A stretch of 60,448 nucleotides of DNA from UBA685 sp049890215 (GTDB taxonomy: Bacteria; Pseudomonadota; Alphaproteobacteria; Puniceispirillales; Puniceispirillaceae), in NCBI GenBank assembly GCA_049890215.1, contig JBMHBX010000039.1, positions 1 to 60,448 on the forward strand, given 5' to 3'. This document shows, piece after piece, positions 1 through 8,432 of the stretch; within the stretch, counting starts at the first letter, position 1; the number at the start of each line of letters is the position of its first letter. The position numbers and the translations under genes were made by a program. The notes beneath the pieces are model-generated. The model made no database searches. It saw nothing but the letters and a program-made list of their open reading frames with translations, and was not told where the DNA came from.

Positions 1-431
1 ACTGTCCCGCCAATCTCACATAATACAAAATCTTCTCCGTTCAGATTCGATTTCACAAAATGTTTAATAGCATCTGTTACATGAGGAATTACCTGAATAG
101 TCGCGCCTAAATAATCGCCGCGCCGTTCTTTGGCAAGAACATCAGAATAAATACGCCCTGTTGTGACATTATCAGTGCGCCGATTGCCGACACCGGTAAA
201 TCTTTCATAATGGCCCAAATCAAGATCTGTTTCAGCGCCATCATCTGTCACAAATACCTCACCATGCTGGGTTGGTGACATCGTACCGGGATCAACATTC
301 AAATAAGGATCAAGTTTGCGCAACCGCACCGAATAGCCGCGTGCTTGTAATAGTGCTGCTATTGCCGCTGAGCCAAGCCCCTTGCCAAGTGAAGAGACAA
401 CGCCGCCTGTGATAAAGATAAACCGGGTCAC
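1..431 (-). CDS. pyrG: CTP synthase, N-terminal part (runs off window)
   Basis: CTP synthase makes CTP from UTP, ATP and glutamine in the cytoplasm. The reverse strand reads a GTG start (431-429) followed by the family's amidoligase start, TRFIFITGGVVSSLGKG, which carries the nucleotide-binding loop. Further on come LRKLDPYLNVDPGTMSP and HGEVFVTDDGAETDLDLGHYERF, both hallmarks of PyrG synthetase domains. About 143 codons are present; the rest of the synthetase domain and the whole glutaminase domain lie beyond the left edge. It lies downstream of tpiA and secG on the same strand with a 54-base gap to secG. A tpiA-secG-pyrG order is common in alphaproteobacteria. GTG is chosen because the conserved sequence starts directly after it. 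Confidence 0.95.
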   Translation of the reverse strand, partial: MTRFIFITGGVVSSLGKGLGSAAIAALLQARGYSVRLRKLDPYLNVDPGTMSPTQHGEVFVTDDGAETDLDLGHYERFTGVGNRRTDNVTTGRIYSDVLAKERRGDYLGATIQVIPHVTDAIKHFVKSNLNGEDFVLCEIGGT

Positions 432-485
432 TGGCACCGCTCCTGAAAAGTGAAGTCGATGTCTCGTGGCGATTTATCTGTCATG

Positions 486-809
486 TTACTGTCCTGTTGG
501 CACTGAAGGCTTTGTTGGCTCACTGCTCACTGCAGGGGCGCTGTTTAGAACTTCATCTACGATAGAAGTGCTTTTTGACCCAGCTCCTGCCATAATGGCA
601 AGGCCGATAGAGGTCAAAAAGAAGCATGTCGCAAGGGTTGCTGTTGCTTTGGTGAGCAAATTCGCTGTGCCGCGAGCCGTCATGAAACCGCCGCCTGCAC
701 CGCCGCCGCCGCCAATACCAAGGCCGCCACCTTCACTGCGCTGAAGCAATACAAGCCCCACAAGACCAAGGGCGATTAATGTGTGGATAGTCAACAGAAC
801 CGTCTGCAT
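486..809 (-). CDS. secG: SecG, protein-export translocase subunit
   Basis: SecG is the small subunit of the SecYEG channel in the inner membrane. The 107-residue product has a first membrane helix (VLLTIHTLIALGLVGLVLLQ), the QRSEGGGLG loop typical of SecG, a glycine-rich stretch, a second helix near residues 55-75, and a short polar tail rich in Ser/Pro/Thr. ATG at 809 is preferred because AAGG lies about 10 bases upstream; a TTG two codons earlier is also possible. It sits between tpiA and pyrG on the same strand, so co-transcription is likely. Length and topology are normal for the family. Confidence 0.93.
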   Translation of the reverse strand: MQTVLLTIHTLIALGLVGLVLLQRSEGGGLGIGGGGGAGGGFMTARGTANLLTKATATLATCFFLTSIGLAIMAGAGSKSTSIVDEVLNSAPAVSSEPTKPSVPTGQ

Positions 810-918
810 TATCAAAAACCTTCTAGAATTTCGCCATTATTTAGCCGAACTTGCCCCAATTGGACAAGTAAAAAAACATGACAAGACCATAAAAATTACC
901 TGTATAAGGCCGACAAGA

Positions 919-940
919 ACCTCTGGCTGGACCTCTGGCT
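919..940. repeat. 10-bp tandem direct repeat at the tpiA stop codon
   Basis: ACCTCTGGCT occurs at 919-928 and again at 931-940, separated by GG. This is a 12-bp tandem duplication whose second copy covers the tpiA stop (TAG on the minus strand, 941-939). It probably arose by slippage; no function is evident. Confidence 0.6.
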
Positions 941-1679
941 ATCTTTGCACATGTTCGCGCGCCACCTGCAAAATGCCGTCAAATTCGTCCAGCTTCAAAC
1001 TAGCGCCACCAACCAAGGCACCATCAACATATGGCAGGCAAAACAAATCATTCGCATTTGAAGCTTTAACTGACCCGCCATATAAGATGGCAGGCCGCCT
1101 GGGGGCTTTTAAGCGCGCCATACAATGATCAGCGATTGCTTTGTGCATGGCGTTCACATCACTGGAATCCGCAACGCGTCCTGTTCCAATCGCCCAAACA
1201 GGCTCATAAGCAATGATAAGTTTTTCCCAATCTGCCTCGGCACATGCAGCGTCTAACTGCGCCATCACAACACTCTCATGCGTGCCGGCATCTCTTTGTG
1301 ACAGATTTTCTCCCACACACAAAATCACCTGCAAGCCTTGTTTTTGCGCCGCAACCAGTTGAGAGGCAATCATCTGGTCTGTTTCTTTATGATGAGAGCG
1401 CCTTTCAGAATGCCCGACAAGCTGATAATTTGCCCCTGCAGAGGCAAACATAGGCGCTGAGATATCACCTGTATAGGCGCCAAAGGGTTCAGCGTGACAG
1501 CTTTGAGCGCCCCAGGGTACCTGTGCTTCGTCCAGATAAGGGGCATAAAGTGCAGGCGGAAACGCAATAATATGAACGCCGGTATGATGCACAGATTTCA
1601 CAAGCTCACCATAAGAATCAGCCAAAATTTTGGCGTCATTTCTGGTTAAATGCATTTTCCAATTTGCTGCCACAATCAT
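939..1679 (-). CDS. tpiA: Triosephosphate isomerase
   Basis: This enzyme interconverts dihydroxyacetone phosphate and glyceraldehyde 3-phosphate in glycolysis and gluconeogenesis. At 246 residues it is the usual length for the TIM barrel. The substrate-binding Asn/Lys are in the N-terminal AANWKMH. The electrophilic His is in QLVGHSERR, the catalytic Glu and loop 6 are in AYEPVWAIGTG, and the phosphate-binding segments are in LYGGSVKASN and ALVGGASL. ATG at 1679 follows AGGT about 10 bases upstream. It heads a probable tpiA-secG-pyrG unit and is divergent from the ppiD-like gene across a 189-bp promoter region. Confidence 0.96.
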   Translation of the reverse strand: MIVAANWKMHLTRNDAKILADSYGELVKSVHHTGVHIIAFPPALYAPYLDEAQVPWGAQSCHAEPFGAYTGDISAPMFASAGANYQLVGHSERRSHHKETDQMIASQLVAAQKQGLQVILCVGENLSQRDAGTHESVVMAQLDAACAEADWEKLIIAYEPVWAIGTGRVADSSDVNAMHKAIADHCMARLKAPRRPAILYGGSVKASNANDLFCLPYVDGALVGGASLKLDEFDGILQVAREHVQR

Positions 1680-1763
1680 GAGCTTATTACCTATTCTGGC
1701 CTATTGTTATTCACATATAATTCATTATCATGAAATTTTTGAAGATGACAGTCACCTTAAGCA

Positions 1764-1793
1764 TTGAATTTTCACAAATTTGCCTTGTATAAT
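1764..1793 (+). promoter_or_regulatory. Probable sigma-70 promoter of the ppiD-like gene
   Basis: TTGAAT (1764-1769) and TATAAT (1788-1793) are separated by 18 bases and sit about 75 bases before the chosen ppiD start. They match a vegetative promoter well. The region is otherwise AT-rich, so chance matches are possible. Confidence 0.5.
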
Positions 1794-1847
1794 GTGGCGG
1801 TATGAATTTTTGGTGGGGTAACCACATTATTTCCCCCATATAATGTG
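1789..1847. repeat. Three copies of an ATAATGTG(G) motif upstream of the ppiD-like gene
   Basis: ATAATGTGG lies at 1789-1797, its reverse complement CCACATTAT at 1822-1830, and ATAATGTG again at 1840-1847. The middle copy could pair with either flanking copy. The first copy overlaps the probable -10 box and the last ends 21 bases before the ppiD ATG. It could be an operator with three half-sites or a hairpin in the leader. The repeats are seen; the role is inferred. Confidence 0.4.
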
Positions 1848-1868
1848 ACTGATAAAGAGAGTGAAGCA

Positions 1869-3719
1869 ATGCTGCAAGCAATGCGCGAGGGCGCAAAATC
1901 ACCAATTATGAAGGCTTTTTTGATTTTCCTGGCTGGCGGATTTGCGCTTTGGGGGATCGGTGATATCACCTCAGGCAGTTTCGGCTCGGGGGATAAAGCT
2001 GTTTCAGCTGGTGATAAGAGCTTTTCCACGCAAGAAGCAGCGATCGAATTTGATCGTGCACGCCGCAATTTAGGCGGTGGCATTTCCATCGGAGAAGCAC
2101 TTCAGACACCTTTGCTAAATGAAGTTATGGGCTCTTTGTCACGCAAAGCACTATTTTCGGCTGAAGCTGACAGATTAGGTCTTACAGTCACAAGAGACAT
2201 GCAGACACAGGCCATCAGGCAGGAACGTGCGTTTCAGGATGAGTTTGGTGAATTTACAGAAGGTCGCTTTTTACAGACTCTCGGTCAAATCGGGCTGAAT
2301 GAGCAGGAATATCTTGCACGGCTGACAGAGACTTTGGAACGCGACCAAATTATGGGCGCTGTATCTGCCGCCGCTTTTTATCCTATCAATGCGGCAAAAG
2401 AATTGGCAGCCTTTCAACTAGAAGACAGACAAGCGCAATTTGTATCATTTAATGTGTTACCAGACGCAATAGACACACCATCAGATTCAACCCTGGCAGT
2501 ATGGTATGATGAGAATAGTGCGTCTTTTGATGCACCAGTTCTGCGGCAATTTAATGCGATTATTCTTGACCCTGCTGTTATGGAAAAAGACGTAACGCTT
2601 CGAGAAGAAGATGTCGTAGAAGCTTTTGATTTGCGCCGTGATGAGTTTATCACACCCGAGACGCGTCAATTGCAGCAAATGGTTTTTGATACCCAAGAAG
2701 ACGCCCAATCAGCGATTGAGGCTTTGTCTGACGCAGATTTTGCAGCAGTTGCGGCTGATAAGCTCAATCTGACAGACAATGACATTAATCTGGGCAACCT
2801 TAGACAATCTGCCCTTGATCCTGTTCTTGCTGACGCGGCTTTTGCCGCTGCGGAAGGTGATGTGGTTGGCCCGATTGAGACCGCTTTTGGCTTTCATCTC
2901 ATTCAGGTTGGGACCATCACAGCGGGCGGTGAATCAACTCTTGAAGATGTCAGAGATACACTTGAAGCCAGATTGCGCGCTGAAGCAGCACTTGATCTTG
3001 TGTTTGATAAGGCAAATGAGCTTGAAGATATCCTTGGCACTGGCGCAAGCCTGGCAGAGGCAGCCTCTCAAGTGGGGGCGGATGTCACATCACTCGCGCC
3101 TGTAGACATCAACGGGCTGACGATTGATGGTGAGGCGCCTGAAAACGCGCTTTCATCAGATAGTAACTTTTTATCCATTGGGTGGGAATTATTCGAAGAT
3201 GAAATCTCTGTTTTAGCCGAAACAGGCGAAGCCACATTTTTTGTTGTTCAGCTTGTCGAAGAAACAGAGGCTGCGCCACGCGCTTTAGCTGATGTAAAAG
3301 ACAGAGCTATCAGCGACTATAAGCTTCAAAAAGCTGTCATCGCTGCAAAATTGGCGGCTGATACTGCGCAAAATACAGAACTGGCATTTTCTGAGGCAGA
3401 CGAAGCGACTTTCAAGCGTTCAGGAACAGGCCTTGACCATCCGGCTGCGAATTTAATTGCCGCAAAAGCGTTTGAATTATCAGCAGGCGAAAGCGCGGTT
3501 ATTGAAACCGGAGATGCTGCGATCCTTATCCGTACAGAAGCGATCCTGCCAGCACCTCAGGAGGAAGTGGATGCACTTGCAGACCAATTGACAGGTTCTT
3601 TTGCAAGAACCATCCAATCAGACTGGACAAGCGCTTTGGCCCTACAATTATCTGAGGATTTTGATCTTACCATCAATAGCGAGGCTGTGCGGTTATTGTT
3701 AGTTCAATCTAGCCAATAG
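1869..3719 (+). CDS. ppiD: PpiD/SurA-type membrane-anchored peptidyl-prolyl isomerase chaperone
   Basis: Likely an inner-membrane-anchored periplasmic folding factor. The 616-residue product opens with a short cytoplasmic MLQAMREGAKSP segment and one hydrophobic anchor (AFLIFLAGGFALWGIG), then a SurA-N/PpiD-like helical region. A parvulin-type rotamase domain lies at about residues 255-375, with LGNLRQSALDPVL and GPIETAFGFHLIQV as the family's typical core. A second, weaker PPIase-like half follows to the C terminus. An earlier GTG at 1845 is in frame, but ATG 1869 is preferred because PpiD proteins start this way and a GAGAG element sits just upstream. The next gene, trpE, starts 82 bases downstream on the same strand. 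Confidence 0.85.
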   Translation: MLQAMREGAKSPIMKAFLIFLAGGFALWGIGDITSGSFGSGDKAVSAGDKSFSTQEAAIEFDRARRNLGGGISIGEALQTPLLNEVMGSLSRKALFSAEADRLGLTVTRDMQTQAIRQERAFQDEFGEFTEGRFLQTLGQIGLNEQEYLARLTETLERDQIMGAVSAAAFYPINAAKELAAFQLEDRQAQFVSFNVLPDAIDTPSDSTLAVWYDENSASFDAPVLRQFNAIILDPAVMEKDVTLREEDVVEAFDLRRDEFITPETRQLQQMVFDTQEDAQSAIEALSDADFAAVAADKLNLTDNDINLGNLRQSALDPVLADAAFAAAEGDVVGPIETAFGFHLIQVGTITAGGESTLEDVRDTLEARLRAEAALDLVFDKANELEDILGTGASLAEAASQVGADVTSLAPVDINGLTIDGEAPENALSSDSNFLSIGWELFEDEISVLAETGEATFFVVQLVEETEAAPRALADVKDRAISDYKLQKAVIAAKLAADTAQNTELAFSEADEATFKRSGTGLDHPAANLIAAKAFELSAGESAVIETGDAAILIRTEAILPAPQEEVDALADQLTGSFARTIQSDWTSALALQLSEDFDLTINSEAVRLLLVQSSQ

Positions 3720-3801
3720 GTCATAAAAAGCCCCCTTAGTGATGGCGCAGACACATGCAAAGAGCAGTAATCTATAAAGCGCGCGCGCAACACCAAAAGC
3801 A

Positions 3802-5328
3802 GTGATGATGACGAAACTAAAACACGCACCATTGGCACATAATGACAAAGCGCTATGCGCTGCGCATTATCAGGCATGCAGAAATCAAATCATCTACAAA
3901 ACCTTTGTCTCTGATACTGAGACGGCGGTTGGTGCCATGATGAAACTGTCACAAAATATGCCTTATGCCTGCCTTCTTGAAAGTGTTGAGGGTGGTGAAG
4001 TCAGAGGGCGTTATTCTATCATCGCAATCTCACCAGATCTTATTTGGCGCTCTAAGGGTCAGGTGGTTGAGATTAATGATAATCCTGAAGCCAATATATC
4101 GTTATTTAAGCGTCAGGAGGGCTTGTTACCGCTAGAGTCATTGCGCGCTTTGATTGCTGAAGGGCAGATGGCTGATACAGCGCCCCTGCCCTCTATGGCG
4201 GCGGGTCTGTTTGGTTATTTCGGATATGATATGATCCGCCATGAAGAAGCAATACCAGATAACAATCCTGCGACTTTGGACACCTATGATTCTATTTGGA
4301 TGCGACCTGCCGTGGTTGCTATTTTTGACAGGCTCAAAGATACTGTCACATTGGCAACACAAATACGCCCTCAGGCAGACCTCTCATCTGATGAAGCGTT
4401 CGATCTGGCACAAAGCCGGCTTGAAAATGCGAAAGAGCGCCTGTCAGCTGCCTTGCCGGGCACACCGGATGGACAAGCGGGCCACGAAGCTGAAGCGCCG
4501 GTGCGTAACCTTATGCCACAAAGCTATAAGGCGATGGTCCGCAAGGCAAAAGACTATATTGCAAAAGGTGATATTTTTCAGGTTGTCCTCTCGCAACGCT
4601 TTACCATTGATTTCAAATTGCCGGCGATCTCACTATATCGGTCTTTGCGGCGGTTAAATCCCTCACCTTTTTTATTCTATTTTGCCATGGATGATGTCTC
4701 AATTGTTGGGTCAAGTCCTGAGATCCTAGTGCGTCTGCGCGATGGGGAAGTCACAATCCGGCCTATCGCAGGCACGCGAAAAAGAGGCGTTGATGAGGCA
4801 GAAGATAAGGCAAATGCTGCAGATTTGCTAGCTGACGTAAAAGAAAGAGCTGAACATTTGATGTTGCTTGACCTTGGCCGAAATGATGTTGGCCGCGTCT
4901 CAAAACCAGGCACAGTGCGTGTTATTTCAGATTATGTAATCGAATATTATAGTCATGTGATGCATATTGCCTCAGAAGTCAGAGGACAGATACGTGATGG
5001 CTTTGATGGCATTGATGCTATGCTGGCCGGTTTTCCGGCAGGCACTGTTTCTGGCGCGCCTAAGATTCGGGCAATGGAAATTATTGACGAGCTAGAGCCG
5101 GATAAGCGAGGCATTTACGCCGGTGCCATTGGCTATATTGGCGCCACTGGTGATATTGATACCTGCATAGCATTACGCACTGCGGTCATTAAAGATGGTA
5201 AAATGCATGTTCAGGCAGGCGCCGGAGTTGTTTATGACAGCGTTGATCAAAATGAGCATGAAGAATGTGAAAACAAGGCGCGTGCTTTGTTAAGAGCTGC
5301 TAATGATGCCCTTCGCTTTGGACATTAA
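3802..5328 (+). CDS. trpE: Anthranilate synthase component I
   Basis: TrpE converts chorismate to anthranilate, using ammonia from the TrpG glutaminase, as the first step of tryptophan synthesis. The 508-residue product has the N-terminal regulatory domain with the tryptophan feedback motif LLES (ACLLESVEGG). Its chorismate-binding domain includes DIFQVVLSQRF, PIAGTRKRG, LLDLGRNDVGRVS, FPAGTVSGAPKIRAMEI and VQAGAGVVYDS. The start is uncertain: GTG 3802, ATG 3805 and ATG 3808 are in frame, with no strong ribosome site. No trpG, trpD or trpC follows. Instead a SPOR-domain gene overlaps its 3' end by 26 bases. A trp leader peptide was looked for in the 82 bases upstream and not seen. Confidence 0.95.
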   Translation: MMMTKLKHAPLAHNDKALCAAHYQACRNQIIYKTFVSDTETAVGAMMKLSQNMPYACLLESVEGGEVRGRYSIIAISPDLIWRSKGQVVEINDNPEANISLFKRQEGLLPLESLRALIAEGQMADTAPLPSMAAGLFGYFGYDMIRHEEAIPDNNPATLDTYDSIWMRPAVVAIFDRLKDTVTLATQIRPQADLSSDEAFDLAQSRLENAKERLSAALPGTPDGQAGHEAEAPVRNLMPQSYKAMVRKAKDYIAKGDIFQVVLSQRFTIDFKLPAISLYRSLRRLNPSPFLFYFAMDDVSIVGSSPEILVRLRDGEVTIRPIAGTRKRGVDEAEDKANAADLLADVKERAEHLMLLDLGRNDVGRVSKPGTVRVISDYVIEYYSHVMHIASEVRGQIRDGFDGIDAMLAGFPAGTVSGAPKIRAMEIIDELEPDKRGIYAGAIGYIGATGDIDTCIALRTAVIKDGKMHVQAGAGVVYDSVDQNEHEECENKARALLRAANDALRFGH

Positions 5329-6322
5329 GACGCCCTGGCTGCGCCGTCTCATAGTTGCGATGGTTTTTGCAACGGGCCTGCAGGCTATGCCAATTTTGTT
5401 ATCCAGAGTATCGGCTGAGATTGTCATTGGTGAGCTAGGCGGTCAAAGCACAATGGCAGAACAAGGTGCAATATGCGCTAGTTTTGCTGCGTTAATGGAA
5501 AACCAGATTCTGATAAATCAAAATCTGGGAAATTTATGGTCTGAAAGACGGAAATTTTCAGGGGCTGTTATTCGCAGGGCCGTTGAATTATCCGGCAAAG
5601 AATCGCCACCTGTTCAAGATATTGATATGTTAATCAATGATTATCGTGAATGGTTGTTGTTAAACTTATCAACACAGGATACTGACGCGACCTCTAACGA
5701 ATATCAGTCAGATGTAAAAAATCTGATTCAAACAAATTGTGCCAGCTTGTTTATTCAGGCTGATAAGGCAATATTACGCCGTTATCCTGAACTTGCTTAT
5801 CTTATTTCTGACACACCTGATACGCTGTCGGCCAAAGGTGAAGAGCAGATAAAAACTTTACTTGCTAAAAATCAGGAATTAAACATCAAAATTGTGGCTA
5901 TGACTGCCGAAATCGCAGCCTTAAAAGCAGAAAACGCAAAGACAGTCGCACAAAATAGTGCAAAACCAACCAACGTGTCAGCGCCAACAAAACGACCAAC
6001 GCCGCCACAGGCGCAGCCAAAAAATAAGGCACCTTCATCTGATACAAGCACAGTAAAAGAACCTTTTTTTGCACAGCTTGGTTCTTATTCAAGCCAACAA
6101 ATCGCCTTTGCCGCAATGGCAGACTTAAATGCCAAATATCCCACATTATTTGAAGAGTTGGCTTTGAGCGTGGAGCCTCATCAATTTGCGTCTGGCAAAA
6201 CATTTTACCGGGTCAAGACCAACCAAGGGGCGCGTCCACGTATTACAGAAATCTGTGATAAGTTATGGGAGGCGCGTATGGGCTGCCTTATTAAAACAAA
6301 AGCCTCTCAAAACAAAGATTGA
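5303..6322 (+). CDS. SPOR-domain protein, envelope-localised
   Basis: SPOR domains bind denuded glycan strands of septal peptidoglycan. The 339-residue product has a hydrophobic N-terminal segment (RLIVAMVFATGLQAMPILL), a helical middle part, a coiled-coil-like stretch around residues 175-205, a Pro/Thr/Lys-rich linker, and a C-terminal SPOR-like unit starting FFAQLGSYSSQQIAFAAMADL and ending near GCLIKT. Two cysteines lie in the N-terminal half and two in the last 25 residues. The gene overlaps the 3' end of trpE by 26 bases, so the two are probably translationally coupled, although no metabolic link is obvious. The exact start (5303, 5306 or an ATG near 5358) is unsettled. SPOR assignment is confident; the cellular role is inferred. 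Confidence 0.75.
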   Translation: MMPFALDIKTPWLRRLIVAMVFATGLQAMPILLSRVSAEIVIGELGGQSTMAEQGAICASFAALMENQILINQNLGNLWSERRKFSGAVIRRAVELSGKESPPVQDIDMLINDYREWLLLNLSTQDTDATSNEYQSDVKNLIQTNCASLFIQADKAILRRYPELAYLISDTPDTLSAKGEEQIKTLLAKNQELNIKIVAMTAEIAALKAENAKTVAQNSAKPTNVSAPTKRPTPPQAQPKNKAPSSDTSTVKEPFFAQLGSYSSQQIAFAAMADLNAKYPTLFEELALSVEPHQFASGKTFYRVKTNQGARPRITEICDKLWEARMGCLIKTKASQNKD

Positions 6323-6377
6323 TTAAATCACAAAATGATATCATTCTTAGGTCATAACAAAGAATGACAGGTGCGTT

Positions 6378-6635
6378 ATGAAATATTTTATGTCTATTTG
6401 TATCATCGCCTTTCTTTTGCCTGCAAATGCCAGAGCAGAGGAATCAAAGGGTTTTTGGGCAAGCCTTGTACCTGACAATTCGTCAGCACTTGGCTTTGTA
6501 GACAATACCAAGACATTCTTTGGACAATTATTCGAAGATAGTAAGGCCACCGGTAAGGCTATTATTGATACTGGCGCAGATGTGGTTGAAGAAACTGGTA
6601 ACACCATTAAATCACTAACCACAGGTGATGAGTGA
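6378..6635 (+). CDS. Small secreted protein of unknown function
   Basis: I do not recognise a family. The 85-residue product has a clear signal peptide (MKYFMSICIIAFLLPANARA, cleavage likely after ARA), leaving a mature peptide of about 65 residues. The mature part is acidic, has no cysteine and contains a possible amphipathic helix (AKSFF/TKTFFGQLFEDSKATGKAI type pattern). ATG 6378 is preceded by AGGTG about 5 bases upstream. It stands alone between the SPOR gene (55-base gap) and the lysE-like gene (64-base gap). The coding call rests on the convincing signal peptide and ribosome site. Confidence 0.65.
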   Translation: MKYFMSICIIAFLLPANARAEESKGFWASLVPDNSSALGFVDNTKTFFGQLFEDSKATGKAIIDTGADVVEETGNTIKSLTTGDE

Positions 6636-6699
6636 TCATCCCCATTTAAGCGATATGCTGTTATAAAGATTAACAACCATTTAAGACAGGCAGTCATTT

Positions 6700-7299
6700 A
6701 TGGATAACGCCACAATCGTCTCGCTTGCACTATTTTCGACTGTAGCTGCTTTTACACCGGGACCAAATAACCTGATGTTAGCGGCGTCTGGTGTCAATTA
6801 TGGATTTCAGCGCACCATCCCGCATATCACAGGGGTAACCGTTGGCTTTATGCTATTGGTATTAGCAGCTGGTCTTGGCTTATCTTCTGTGTTTGCCCTT
6901 ATGCCCCAGCTTTATGGCATTATGCGCCTTTTGTCTTTCTGCTTTTTATTTTATATCGCCTATAAAATTGCCATGGCAGGCCCTATTGAGGATTCACAAT
7001 CAACCAAACCATTATCATTTGGAACAGCATTTGCCTTTCAATGGGTGAACCCGAAGGGTGTTACTGTCACTTTGAGCACCATCACGGCTTACACAGGGTC
7101 ATCTCATAGCCCCTATTTTGATTTATCGGTCATAATGGTGATCTTTACAGCTACAACCATTGGCAGCACGATTGCCTGGACCATGGCAGGTCAGATGATT
7201 GGACGAACCCTGAAACAACCTCGTGCAAGACGTATTTTCAATTTTCTGATGGCAGCCCTTCTTATCATCAGCTTACTGCCGGTAATCCTGTCACTTTGA
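6700..7299 (+). CDS. LysE/RhtB-family amino-acid exporter
   Basis: LysE-superfamily proteins export amino acids or related small metabolites across the inner membrane. The 199-residue product has the typical length and five to six hydrophobic helices. The N-terminal signature FTPGPNNLMLAASGVNYGF contains the family's P-G-P-N motif, followed by TIPHITGVTVGFMLL. A second conserved motif, FQWVNPKGV, is found near residue 110. The substrate cannot be read from the sequence. It ends two bases before the convergent oxidoreductase gene, with no room for a separate terminator. Confidence 0.9.
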   Translation: MDNATIVSLALFSTVAAFTPGPNNLMLAASGVNYGFQRTIPHITGVTVGFMLLVLAAGLGLSSVFALMPQLYGIMRLLSFCFLFYIAYKIAMAGPIEDSQSTKPLSFGTAFAFQWVNPKGVTVTLSTITAYTGSSHSPYFDLSVIMVIFTATTIGSTIAWTMAGQMIGRTLKQPRARRIFNFLMAALLIISLLPVILSL

Positions 7300-7301
7300 C
7301 C

Positions 7302-8333
7302 TTAGAGGATAATGCGCCTGCCTTCACTGGCGCTCTGATAAGCTTTTTCTACTAAACCCATCAATGACAGATAGTCTTGCGCAACATTTTCAGGATTGAT
7401 GCCTTGTGACCATGAGCTGATGATATGCTCACAGGTAAGAAACACACAATCACCGCCAAAATCAGACGGGTTGCCTGTTGTCTGATAAGGTTGCAATAAA
7501 CAAGTTTCTGTCATCTGCCCATGAGGGCGTAAATGAAGCGCGCCATCTCCGGTGAGTTTCACCTCACCTGCCTGCGTTTCAAGCCATGCTTCACCCATCG
7601 TTAATCTGGGGTTTGCGGCCTTATGATCTGACAGACGATTGCCATCAAAGATAGCACGTTTATTATTATCAAATTCCATAATAATCAGGCCGGCATCTTC
7701 GCCTTTTATGACAGGATTTAATTTTCGTAAATCTGCATAGACACTCATAGGCTTGCCAAACAAATACCGAAACACATCAAGAAAATGTATCGCTGTCTCA
7801 TGGACAAGAAACCGTGGCATTTGTTGGAAATAAGGTTGGCGCGCTTTGTAGGCCTCTGGCCCTCTGCCATCGCCTGGTCGCAATGCAAAACGCAATTGAT
7901 ATAAATCACCAAACCTGTTTTCATCAATTTCAGCTCTCAAAGCGCGATACCAGGGCTGATGCCTGAAATTTTCATGAATAACAATCTGTGCGCCTGCCTG
8001 AATTGCCTGTTTTGTTATATCTTGTGCCTCGGCCAGAGAGTTACAAAAAGGCTTTTGGCAAATTATGTGTGTTACACCTGCTGCTATAGCTTGTGTGATA
8101 AGCTTGGCATGCGTTGATGGCGGCGTCACGATATCCAGAACATCTATGTCATGAATTAATAGCAAATCTGTCAGGCTGGCATAGCGAGGGATATGGCTGG
8201 CAGACATGGCTTGCGGATTACGATCAGCTATGCCGACCAAAGACGTCATCTGGCTTCTTTGCCAGGCTTCATGATGCAATTGCGCAAAATAACCCGCACC
8301 GACAACACCAATTTGCCATTTTTGTATATCCAT
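7302..8333 (-). CDS. Gfo/Idh/MocA-family NAD(P)-dependent oxidoreductase
   Basis: Members of this family oxidise or reduce sugars, inositols and derivatives with NAD(P). The product starts with a Rossmann loop (IGVVGAGYFAQLHHEAW). It has the conserved lysine segment as QKP (HIICQKPFCNSL) rather than the usual EKP, and a C-terminal beta-sheet domain with HETAIHFLDVFRYLFG, which holds the family's His/Asp pair. ATG 8333 is chosen (343 residues) because the Rossmann fold starts right after it; a longer in-frame reading to 8411 adds 26 residues with no family resemblance. It is divergent from the MBL hydrolase at 8433, so the two may share a promoter region and a substrate. The substrate is unknown. 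Confidence 0.85.
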   Translation of the reverse strand: MDIQKWQIGVVGAGYFAQLHHEAWQRSQMTSLVGIADRNPQAMSASHIPRYASLTDLLLIHDIDVLDIVTPPSTHAKLITQAIAAGVTHIICQKPFCNSLAEAQDITKQAIQAGAQIVIHENFRHQPWYRALRAEIDENRFGDLYQLRFALRPGDGRGPEAYKARQPYFQQMPRFLVHETAIHFLDVFRYLFGKPMSVYADLRKLNPVIKGEDAGLIIMEFDNNKRAIFDGNRLSDHKAANPRLTMGEAWLETQAGEVKLTGDGALHLRPHGQMTETCLLQPYQTTGNPSDFGGDCVFLTCEHIISSWSQGINPENVAQDYLSLMGLVEKAYQSASEGRRIIL

Positions 8334-8432
8334 AACTATGACTATAGCGTTGTTGATTTGCCAAAGATAGTGATAAGCTGAAACGTGGGAAATGTGAAGA
8401 CCAACAGCCATAGCATGCAGGATGATAATAAG

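Noticed and set aside
1845..1868. GTG start eight codons before the ppiD-like ATG
   Set aside because: It lies in the ATAATGTG repeat, has no ribosome site, and PpiD proteins start at the MLQ-type sequence used here.
3720..3801. Possible tryptophan attenuator before trpE
   Set aside because: No Trp-rich leader peptide and no clear competing stems are visible in the 82 bases.
4241..4657. 138-codon frame inside trpE
   Set aside because: Same strand, other frame of a well-conserved trpE; no family resemblance.
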